A stretch of DNA of 48,216 bases from Euzebya sp. (GTDB lineage Bacteria > Actinomycetota > Nitriliruptoria > Euzebyales > Euzebyaceae), in the NCBI RefSeq assembly GCF_964222135.1, contig NZ_CAXQBR010000078.1:1-48216 (forward strand), written 5' to 3'. A model generated the notes under the pieces. It worked only from the letters and a program-made list of their open reading frames with translations. It made no database searches and was not told the origin of the DNA. This document shows, piece after piece, positions 40,850 through 47,149 of the stretch. Each line of letters starts with the position of its first letter. The first letter of the stretch is position 1. The position numbers and the translations under genes are program-made.

Positions 40850-41107
40850 GTGCGCACCACGATCACGCTCGATCCCGACACCGCAGCGCTCGTGCGCCAG
40901 GAGATGCGACGGCGCGGGGTGACGTTCAAGGAGGCGGTGAACAGCGCCATCCGAGCAGGGCTGACCAGGTCGCCGAGCCCCGCCGAGCCGTTCCGCACGC
41001 GTGCGGTCCCCATGGGCACGCCAGCCGTGAACCTCGACCGGGCCCTCCAGATCGCCGGTGAGCTCGAGGATGAGGAGCTCATCCGTCGGATGCGGGTCGG
41101 CAAGTGA
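40850..41107 (+). CDS. VapB-type antitoxin
   Basis: This 85-aa protein starts with a ribbon-helix-helix-type DNA-binding segment (RTTITLDPDTAALVRQEMRRRGVTFKEAVNSAIRAGL, 1-42) and ends in an acidic/basic tail (IAGELEDEELIRRMRVGK) that would wrap the toxin. The GTG at 40850 is 6 nt after TATGAT. The stop overlaps the toxin start by 4 bp (GTGA). It probably neutralises VapC and represses the pair at the palindrome 40811. Confidence 0.85.
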   Translation: MRTTITLDPDTAALVRQEMRRRGVTFKEAVNSAIRAGLTRSPSPAEPFRTRAVPMGTPAVNLDRALQIAGELEDEELIRRMRVGK

Positions 41108-41529
41108 CCCTGGTCGACGCGAACGTCCTGCTCTACGCCGTCAACGCCGATGCGCCCCACCACGCCGAGGCGGCCGACTGGTTGGACGGCGAGCTCAACG
41201 CCGGACGTCCGGTGGGGTTCGCCTGGATCGCGCTCCTGGCATTCGTGCGGCTGTCGACCAAGATCGGGCTGTTCCCCTCGCCGCTGCCGGTCGCGGAGGC
41301 GCTGGCCCAGGTCGAGGCCTGGGTGTCACACCCGGCGGCGGTCGTCGTCGAGCCCACGACACGCCACGTGACGGTCCTGGCCGGCCTCCTCGCAGAGGTC
41401 GGGACCGGCGGGAACCTCGTCAACGATGCGCACCTGGCCGCCCTGGCGGTGGAGCACGGTGCGGACGTGGTCAGCTACGACACCGACTTCGGCCGGTTCG
41501 AGGGTGTCGTGGTGCGCCGACCTCGTTGA
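41104..41529 (+). CDS. VapC-type PIN-domain toxin
   Basis: This 141-aa PIN-domain ribonuclease has VDANVLLYAVNAD (first Asp), HHAEAADWLDGEL, LVNDAHLAALAVEHGADVV (second Asp) and SYDTDFGRFEGV (third Asp). The sequence pattern GFAWIALLAFVRLSTKIGLFPSPL matches the sub-family called TA system VapC-family toxins. It should cleave RNA, often a tRNA or rRNA loop, when VapB is degraded. The GTG at 41104 overlaps the vapB stop. It ends 66 bp before the MFS gene and lies on the left edge of the GntR regulon. Confidence 0.87.
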   Translation: MTLVDANVLLYAVNADAPHHAEAADWLDGELNAGRPVGFAWIALLAFVRLSTKIGLFPSPLPVAEALAQVEAWVSHPAAVVVEPTTRHVTVLAGLLAEVGTGGNLVNDAHLAALAVEHGADVVSYDTDFGRFEGVVVRRPR

Positions 41530-41561
41530 CCTCCGCGTCCACGGTCGTCGCGGGACCGCGT

Positions 41562-41581
41562 GCATGATGTATACGACATGC
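41562..41581. promoter_or_regulatory. GTATAC operator 1 (GCAT-N3-GTATAC-N3-ATGC)
   Basis: GCATGATGTATACGACATGC is a 20-bp near-perfect palindrome: only the two positions between each outer GCATG and the GTATAC core break symmetry. It lies 15-34 bp before the MFS start. Sites 2 and 3 share its core and spacing. Confidence 0.6.
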
Positions 41582-41595
41582 CGAGGACGCGTAGC

Positions 41596-42819
41596 ATGTC
41601 CCGCATGTCCGGTCGACGAGATGCAGGCCCGACGGTGGTGGCCACCGCGGTCGTCGTCGTCTGCGTGCTGCCGGTGTTCCTCACCGGCGGGATGGTCACC
41701 CAACTGCGCGAGGACCTGGCCCTCGACGTGAGCGCGATCGGCGTCGCCATGTCGGCCTTCGTCGCCGCCCAGGCGCTCTGCTCCCGATCGCTCGGGCGAC
41801 GCGCGGACCGGATCGGCGCCGCGGCCGCGCTGCGGATCGCGACCGGCATCGCGCTCGCCAGCTCGGTCCTCCTCGCCACGCTCGTCACCGACGTCGTCGG
41901 CCTGACCGTCGCGCTGTCGCTGGCGGGCGTCGCCAACGCCCTCGGCCAACCGGCGGCCAGCCGGCTGCTCTCCCGGGTCGTCGGCGAGCGCCGCCAGGGG
42001 CTCGTCTTCGGCATCTACCAGTCCTCCAAGCCGATCGCGGGCTTGCAGGGCGGGTTGGCCGTGCCGGCCATCGCGCTGACGGTGGGGTGGCGGTGGGCCT
42101 ACGCCGTCGCGGCCGTCGCCACCGTCCTGTTGTTGGTCCACCTCCTCCGATCGCCCGCGGAGGACGCGAGCGAGGGCCGGACACCGCCTCCCGTCGCATC
42201 CGACCGCCCGCGCGCCGCCGGCGCCCGGCCGACCCTCGACCGGTCGGTGCGGGTGCCCCTGCTGATCGGCGCGGCGCTCGGCTTCGGCGCGGTGAAGGTG
42301 TTCGCCACGTTCGTGGTCGACGGTGGCGTCGAGGCCGGTCTGTCCCCGGCGACAGCCGGACTGGTGCTCTCCGCGGCCAGCGCCCTCGCGGTCGCCTCGC
42401 GCCTCACCGTCGGGCTGGTGGCCGACCGGCGCAGCGGCCACCAACTCGGGATGGTCGCGGCGATGCTCGGGGTCGGCAGCCTCGGCTTCGTCCTGCTGGC
42501 CCTGTCGCGACCCGGACCGGTCGTGGCCGGCGCGCTGGTCGTCGCCGCCGGCGCGTGGGGCTACAACGGCCTGTTCTACCTCTCGGTCACGCGTCTGCTG
42601 ACCGCGGCGCCCGGGACGATCACCGGCCTCGTGCTCTCGAGCTCCTCGGTCGGAGGGGTGCTCGCGCCGTTGGCCTTCGGGCTGGTCGTCGACCGGTGGT
42701 CCTACACCGTCGGGTGGGGCGCGACCGCCGCGTGGGGCCTGGTGGCGGCGGGGATGCTGCGGGTGGCGCACCTCCGCACGGCCGCGCCGACCACCGTGCC
42801 CGCGACGGGAGGATCGTGA
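41596..42819 (+). CDS. MFS transporter
   Basis: This 407-aa member of the major facilitator superfamily has about 12 membrane segments. The cytoplasmic loop 2-3 motif GRRADRIGAAAALRIATG and the mirrored VADRRSGHQLGMVAAM between segments 8 and 9 are typical. The chemical class is unknown; no domain indicates sugar or organic acid. Several in-frame starts exist (GTG 41560, ATG 41578, 41596, 41605); 41560 and 41578 lie in the operator, so 41596 (GAGG 9 nt before it) is preferred. The stop overlaps the GntR start (TGATG). It is the first gene of the operon with the GntR regulator and the LctP-family permease. Confidence 0.85.
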   Translation: MSRMSGRRDAGPTVVATAVVVVCVLPVFLTGGMVTQLREDLALDVSAIGVAMSAFVAAQALCSRSLGRRADRIGAAAALRIATGIALASSVLLATLVTDVVGLTVALSLAGVANALGQPAASRLLSRVVGERRQGLVFGIYQSSKPIAGLQGGLAVPAIALTVGWRWAYAVAAVATVLLLVHLLRSPAEDASEGRTPPPVASDRPRAAGARPTLDRSVRVPLLIGAALGFGAVKVFATFVVDGGVEAGLSPATAGLVLSAASALAVASRLTVGLVADRRSGHQLGMVAAMLGVGSLGFVLLALSRPGPVVAGALVVAAGAWGYNGLFYLSVTRLLTAAPGTITGLVLSSSSVGGVLAPLAFGLVVDRWSYTVGWGATAAWGLVAAGMLRVAHLRTAAPTTVPATGGS

Positions 42820-43493
42820 TGGGCCGCCTGCACCCCCTGGAGCAGCCGCCGATCCTCCGCGACCGGGTCTACGCGACCCTCGAGGAGCTGATCATCGACC
42901 GGACGCTCGCGCCGGGCTCCCGGCTGCTCGAAGGCGAGCTCGCCGAGCAGCTGGACGTCAGCCGCAACCCGGTCCGCGAGGCGCTGACCATGCTGGCCCA
43001 CTCGGGCTGGGTCGATCTGCGGCCGCGCATCGGCGCGGTCGTCCACACCCCGACGGCGAAGGAGGTCGACGACTTCTTCACCGTCCGCGGGGCGCTCGAG
43101 GAGGAGTCCGCGCGGCTGGCCGCGGTCAAGGCGACGCCCGGCGACGTCGCGGACCTCCGAGGTCTGCTCGCGGACGGGTGGGTCAGCGTCGCCGCGGAGG
43201 ATCCGGCCGGGATGTCCACGGCCAACGCCGCGTTCCACGCGCGGGTCGGACGGGTCGCCGACAACCGGGTGCTCGACGAGGTCCTCGCCCTGATGAAGAA
43301 GCGTCTGCGGTGGTACTTCAGCTCTGTCGCCACCGCCCGCGGCGCGGGGTCCTGGGAGGAGCACGCCCGGCTCATCGATGCCCTCGACGCCCACGACACC
43401 GGCGCCGCCGCGCAGGTCAGCCGGGACCACACGCGCGCCACCGCCGAGCTGTACCGCGACACCGCCGCCGCGGACCCCGCCGACCGGACGTGA
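42819..43493 (+). CDS. GntR family regulator with FCD domain (copy 1)
   Basis: This 224-aa repressor or activator has an N-terminal winged HTH (about 10-80; VYATLEELIIDRTLAPGSRLLEGELAEQL, VSRNPVREALTMLAHSGWVDLRPRIGAVVHTP) and a C-terminal FCD ligand domain (about 90-215) with metal-site residues such as NAAFHARVGRVADN and WEEHARLIDAL. FCD regulators often answer to organic acids. The ATG at 42819 overlaps the MFS stop by one base and its stop overlaps the permease GTG. It is a close paralogue of the gene at 45176, judged by eye to be well over half identical in the HTH part. Confidence 0.9.
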   Translation: MGRLHPLEQPPILRDRVYATLEELIIDRTLAPGSRLLEGELAEQLDVSRNPVREALTMLAHSGWVDLRPRIGAVVHTPTAKEVDDFFTVRGALEEESARLAAVKATPGDVADLRGLLADGWVSVAAEDPAGMSTANAAFHARVGRVADNRVLDEVLALMKKRLRWYFSSVATARGAGSWEEHARLIDALDAHDTGAAAQVSRDHTRATAELYRDTAAADPADRT

Positions 43494-45082
43494 ACGCCTC
43501 CGCGGTCACGCCCGTGACGTGGCTCCTCGCCGCGACCCCTGTCGTGGTGCTGTTCGCCACCGCGCTGGTGCGGCGCATCGCGACCCACCACGCCGCGCTG
43601 GCCGTCGCGGTCCTCACCGCGGTCATCGGGGTGACGGCCTTCGACGCCGGCGGCGCGGTCCTCGGCGTGGCGGTCGGGAAGGGCCTGTGGCTCGGGCTCT
43701 GGATCCTCTGCGTCGTCTGGCCCGCGCTGCTCCTGTACGGCGTGGCCCGCGCCGGCGGTCTCGAGCAGATCGGCCGGACCGTCGCCGCGCTCCTGCCCCG
43801 GCGTCGCGAGCGCCTCCTCCTCCTCGCCTGGGTCCTCCCCTCGTTCATCCAGGGCGTGGCCGGGTTCGGCACACCGATCGCGGTCAGCGCGCCCCTGCTG
43901 CTCGCCGCCGGGTGGTCCCCGGTCCGCGCCGTCGTCTACCCGCTCATCGGCTACCACTGGTCGGTCACGTTCGGGTCGATGGGCTCGTCGTTCTACATGG
44001 CCGCCCTGACCGCGGAGCTCGGGCTGGCCGACCAGACGGCGTTCGCGCTGCTCGCCTCGACGGCGCTCGCGATCCACTGCGTGGTCGCGGGCGCCCTGGT
44101 GCTGTGGCTGGACGGCGGTCTCGCCGCGGTCCGGGAGGGACTGCGCATGCTCGTCGTCGCCGGCGCGGCCATGGGTGGTGCGCTCGTCGGCGTGGCCCTC
44201 GTCGTCCCCGCGGTCGCCAGCCTCGCCGCCGGCACGGTCGGTCTGGCCACCGTCCTCGTCCTCTCGTCGCTCCGCGGAGCCGATCGGCGCACGCGACCGA
44301 TCCTCGGTGCCAGCGCGGACCACCCGGTCCTGGACGAGGGGCAGCGGACCTCTGCGACCACCTCGATCGCCGCCTTCGCCCCCTACCTCTGGTTGCTCCT
44401 CACGGCGCTCCCGGTGTTCCTCGTCCCGGCGTCGCGCAGCTGGGTCCGAGCCAACCTGCTCGTCGCGCCCGGCTTCGGCGAGACGGCGACGGGCCTCGGG
44501 TGGGTCAACGCCGCGGTCACCGACTACACCCCGATCGCCCTGCTCGGCCACCCGGGGTCCTACGTCGCCCTGGCCGCGGCCCTGGGGTACCTGACGTACC
44601 GCGCCGTCGGGCTCCTCGGCCCGGGCGGGAACCGCATCCTCCGGCCGTGGCTCGCGTCGCTGCCGAAGAGCTCGACGTCGATCGCCAGCCTGGCCGTCCT
44701 CGCCACGGTCATGGCGGACACGGGCATGGTGGCGGTCCTGGCCGAGGGGATCGCCGGCGTGGCCCGTGGCACCTTCCCGGCCCTGTCGCCGGTGGTGGGC
44801 GGCATCGGCTCGTTCATCACGGGATCCACCACGACGTCGAACGCGCTCTTCGCGGGGCTGCAGCTGCAGATCGCCGAGCGCCTCGACGTCGCGCCGACCG
44901 TCCTGCTCGCCGCCCAGACCGTCGGGGGCAACGTCGGCAACGCGGTGGCGCCCGTCGTGATCCTCATCGGCGCGACCACGATCGGCGACCCCGACGTGCT
45001 CGGGACCGTCCTGCGGCGCTGCCTGCCCGCGGCGGGGGTGCTGTTCGCCGTCGCGGCGCTCATCACGCTGCTGCGCGTGTGA
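43490..45082 (+). CDS. L-lactate permease (LctP) family transporter
   Basis: This 530-aa integral membrane protein has about 12-14 segments. FIQGVAGFGTPIAVSAPLL, HWSVTFGSMGSSFYMAAL, LPKSSTSIASLAVLATVM and GSFITGSTTTSNALFAGLQL are family signatures of LctP/LldP/GlcA-type 2-hydroxy acid permeases. Family members move lactate or glycolate with protons. In this context a sulfonated or phosphonated 3-carbon acid is a possible substrate. The GTG at 43490 overlaps the regulator stop (GTGA). The next gene starts after a 93-bp gap holding operator 2. Confidence 0.85.
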   Translation: MNASAVTPVTWLLAATPVVVLFATALVRRIATHHAALAVAVLTAVIGVTAFDAGGAVLGVAVGKGLWLGLWILCVVWPALLLYGVARAGGLEQIGRTVAALLPRRRERLLLLAWVLPSFIQGVAGFGTPIAVSAPLLLAAGWSPVRAVVYPLIGYHWSVTFGSMGSSFYMAALTAELGLADQTAFALLASTALAIHCVVAGALVLWLDGGLAAVREGLRMLVVAGAAMGGALVGVALVVPAVASLAAGTVGLATVLVLSSLRGADRRTRPILGASADHPVLDEGQRTSATTSIAAFAPYLWLLLTALPVFLVPASRSWVRANLLVAPGFGETATGLGWVNAAVTDYTPIALLGHPGSYVALAAALGYLTYRAVGLLGPGGNRILRPWLASLPKSSTSIASLAVLATVMADTGMVAVLAEGIAGVARGTFPALSPVVGGIGSFITGSTTTSNALFAGLQLQIAERLDVAPTVLLAAQTVGGNVGNAVAPVVILIGATTIGDPDVLGTVLRRCLPAAGVLFAVAALITLLRV

Positions 45083-45103
45083 CCCGACCCACCTCCGCCG
45101 CCC

Positions 45104-45123
45104 GCATCGCGTATACCTGATAC
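45104..45123. promoter_or_regulatory. GTATAC operator 2 (GCAT-N3-GTATAC-N3-ATAC)
   Basis: GCAT-CGC-GTATAC-CTG-ATAC has the spacing of site 1. It lies 53 bp before the GTG of the second GntR gene, in the only gap between the permease and that gene. Confidence 0.55.
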
Positions 45124-45175
45124 GTCAGCAACGGGGGGTCCCTCCCGTCGAACGTCAGCGCGAGGAGGTACTGCC

Positions 45176-45847
45176 GTGAGCGAGGTCCGCATCCCGCCCC
45201 TCGAGCAGTCGCCCGTGCTCCGCGACCGGGTCTATGAGACCCTCGAGGAGCTCGTCATCGACGGCACCCTCGCGCCCGGCGCCCGGCTGCTCGAAGCGGA
45301 GCTCGCCGAGCAGCTCTCGGTCAGCCGCAACCCCGTCCGCGAGGCCCTCACCCTGCTCGCCCACTCCGGCTGGGTGGACCTGCGACCGCGGCAGGGCGCG
45401 GTCGTGCACCGCCCGACCCGGAAGGAGATCGAGGACTTCTTCCAGGTCCGGACCGTCCTCAAGGTCGAGGCGGCCCGCCTGGCCGCGATGAACGCGACCG
45501 AGGCCGACGTGGACATCCTGAGGGATCTGGTGGCACAGGGCAGCGCGCAGATGGCCCGAGATGACCTCAAGGCCAGCCTCGCCACGAACAGCGCGTTCCA
45601 CGAGGAGGTCGGGCGCATCGCGGCCAACGCGGTCCTCGACGAGGTCACCACGCTGATGAAGAAGCGGCTGCGCTGGTACCTGAGCCCGGTCGTGCGGATG
45701 CGCGGCCTCCGCTCGTGGGAGGACCACCGCGCCCTGGTCGACGCGATCGCCGCGGGCGACGCCGACGCGGCCACCGCCACCATGCGCCGGCACTGCGCCA
45801 CCGCAGAACGGCTCTACCGCGAGCACGTCGCCGGCCTGACCGGCTGA
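45176..45847 (+). CDS. GntR family regulator with FCD domain (copy 2)
   Basis: This 223-aa paralogue of the gene at 42819 has a winged HTH (about 12-82; VYETLEELVIDGTLAPGARLLEAELAEQL, VSRNPVREALTLLAHSGWVDLRPRQGAVVHRP) almost identical in its recognition helix (SRNPVREALT) to copy 1, and an FCD domain with NSAFHEEVGRIAAN and WEDHRALVDAI. The GTG at 45176 has AGGAGG 7 nt before it. It sits alone between operator 2 and the region of operator 3. An identical recognition helix suggests that both proteins bind the same GTATAC sites, while different FCD domains could answer to different ligands. Confidence 0.9.
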   Translation: MSEVRIPPLEQSPVLRDRVYETLEELVIDGTLAPGARLLEAELAEQLSVSRNPVREALTLLAHSGWVDLRPRQGAVVHRPTRKEIEDFFQVRTVLKVEAARLAAMNATEADVDILRDLVAQGSAQMARDDLKASLATNSAFHEEVGRIAANAVLDEVTTLMKKRLRWYLSPVVRMRGLRSWEDHRALVDAIAAGDADAATATMRRHCATAERLYREHVAGLTG

Positions 45848-45881
45848 CGTCCCCCGCATCCCCTCGGATGTGACGGGGGTG

Positions 45882-45896
45882 TTTCCATCGTGGAAA
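45882..45896. promoter_or_regulatory. Palindrome TTTCCA-TCG-TGGAAA upstream of the decarboxylase
   Basis: A perfect 6-bp inverted repeat with a 3-bp centre in an AT-rich patch. It lies 35 bp after the GntR stop and 5 bp before the GTAT array. The arms resemble the TGGAAA-type half sites of some IclR operators, but no IclR gene is in the window. Confidence 0.5.
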
Positions 45897-45901
45897 ATCC
45901 G

Positions 45902-45928
45902 GTATCTCGTATCTTGTATACCGTTGAC
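45902..45928. promoter_or_regulatory. GTATAC operator 3 with three GTAT units at 7-bp spacing
   Basis: GTAT recurs at 45902, 45909 and 45916, exactly 7 bp apart; the last is a full GTATAC (45916-45921) followed by TTGACA (45924-45929), a possible -35 element. If the RNA polymerase uses that -35, a protein on GTATAC would block it. The first gene of the decarboxylase operon starts at 45984. Confidence 0.55.
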
Positions 45929-45983
45929 AAGTCCCTCGGATGGGTGGAGTGTCTGGATCCCCACCCCCGGCAGAGGGACATCG

Positions 45984-46535
45984 ATGACCGCTCTCGTCGC
46001 ACCAGTCGACGCACCGCCCCGCAGTTGGACCGCCACCCTCCTCGACGGCCTGGAGGCCGCTGGCGTCACCCACCTGCCCTACCTCCCCGACAAGCCGCTC
46101 GCGACGGTGGTCACCGACGCCGAGCAGCGCGACGGGCTGGTCACGATCCCCCTCACCCGCGAGGAGGAGGGGGTGGGCATCGCCGTCGGGCTGAACCTCG
46201 CCGGACGCCGGTCCGCGCTGATGATGCAGGCGAGCGGGATGGGCAACAGCCTCAACGCGATCGGGTCGGTCGCGATGGCCCAGCGCATCCCGCTCCTGCT
46301 GGTCGTCACCGAGCGCGGCGGACTGGGTGAGACCGTCTCGACCCAGGTCCCCTTCGGCGCGGCGCTGCCACGGGTGCTCGACGCGATGGCCGTCCGCTGC
46401 GTGCCCCTGACCGACGCCGAGGATGTGGAGGAGACGACGCGCCTCGCCGCCGAGCTCGCCTTCACCTCACGCCAGGTCGTCGTCCTGCACGTCACCGCCG
46501 GCATGATCAAGGGACGCCGGGGAGGGGTCGCCTGA
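45984..46535 (+). CDS. comD: Sulfopyruvate decarboxylase-like ThDP enzyme, alpha (Pyr-domain) subunit
   Basis: This 183-aa subunit matches the ComD half of the split decarboxylase: LLDGLEAAGVTHLPYLPDKPL, then LTREEEGVGIAVGLNLAG with the conserved Glu that activates ThDP, SALMMQASGMGNSLNAIGS and the strand LLLVVTERGG. In ComDE the Pyr and PP domains are separate proteins. The family decarboxylates 3-sulfopyruvate to sulfoacetaldehyde; related single-chain enzymes act on phosphonopyruvate, so specificity is not settled. ATG 45984 has AGAGGGA 5-12 nt before it; the frame is open further upstream across the operator and was not used. The stop overlaps the beta subunit start (TGATG). Confidence 0.78.
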   Translation: MTALVAPVDAPPRSWTATLLDGLEAAGVTHLPYLPDKPLATVVTDAEQRDGLVTIPLTREEEGVGIAVGLNLAGRRSALMMQASGMGNSLNAIGSVAMAQRIPLLLVVTERGGLGETVSTQVPFGAALPRVLDAMAVRCVPLTDAEDVEETTRLAAELAFTSRQVVVLHVTAGMIKGRRGGVA

Positions 46536-47149
46536 TGGCCGTCGACCGCGCCGCCGCCGTCACCGAGCTGGTCGCCCGCCTGGCCGACACCGACCTCGTC
46601 GTGGCCGCCCTCGGGAACCCCGCCTACGACCTGTACGACGCCGGCGACCGCCCGGGGAACGTCTACCTGTGGGGCGGGATGGGCCTGGCTCCCTCCATCG
46701 GCCTGGGGGTGGCCCTCGGCCGTCCGGACCGACGCGTCGTCGCCATGGAGGGCGACGGCGGCGTGCTGATGAACTTGGGCGCCCTCGCGAGCATCGGCTC
46801 GCTGGCCCCGCCGAACCTGATCACGATCGTCTGGGACAACCGCAGCTTCGAGCTGACCGGCGGCCAACCCACGGCCACGACCGACGGGGCCACCGACCTC
46901 GCCGCCGTCGCGACGGGCTGCGGCATCCCGGCCGTCCGGACCGTCGCGGACCTCGACGCCTTCACGACCACGATCGACGAGGCCCTCACCTCCCCCGGGC
47001 CGTGGTGCCTGGTCGTCGACACCCTCCCGACCCCCGCCGACCGGGTCAAGCCGCTCGCCGCGCTGCGCCGCCGCTTCGTCCGCACCGAGGAGTTCACCGA
47101 CCTGGCCAGCGGAACGGCGAGCGGAACGGCAACCGGAGCGGTCGCGTGA
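46535..47149 (+). CDS. comE: Sulfopyruvate decarboxylase-like ThDP enzyme, beta (PP-domain) subunit
   Basis: This 204-aa subunit holds the ThDP diphosphate/Mg motif: MEGDGGVLMNLGALASIGSL with WDNRSFELTGG, the GDG...N pattern. GNPAYDLYDAGDRPGNVYLWGGMGLAPSIGLGVAL is typical of ComE. The last 20 residues (LASGTASGTATGAVA) are a low-complexity tail. The ATG overlaps the alpha stop, and its own stop overlaps the aldehyde dehydrogenase start (GTGA), so three genes are coupled. With ComD it should form one alpha/beta active site. Confidence 0.8.
   Translation: MAVDRAAAVTELVARLADTDLVVAALGNPAYDLYDAGDRPGNVYLWGGMGLAPSIGLGVALGRPDRRVVAMEGDGGVLMNLGALASIGSLAPPNLITIVWDNRSFELTGGQPTATTDGATDLAAVATGCGIPAVRTVADLDAFTTTIDEALTSPGPWCLVVDTLPTPADRVKPLAALRRRFVRTEEFTDLASGTASGTATGAVA

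Noticed and set aside
41560-41595. MFS start at GTG 41560 or ATG 41578
   Set aside because: Both lie in or at the edge of the GTATAC palindrome, and the first membrane segment does not need them.
45870-45983. Earlier start for the ComD subunit (ATG 45870)
   Set aside because: The extra 38 residues would run through the two operator palindromes and have no family resemblance; ATG 45984 has a good ribosome site.
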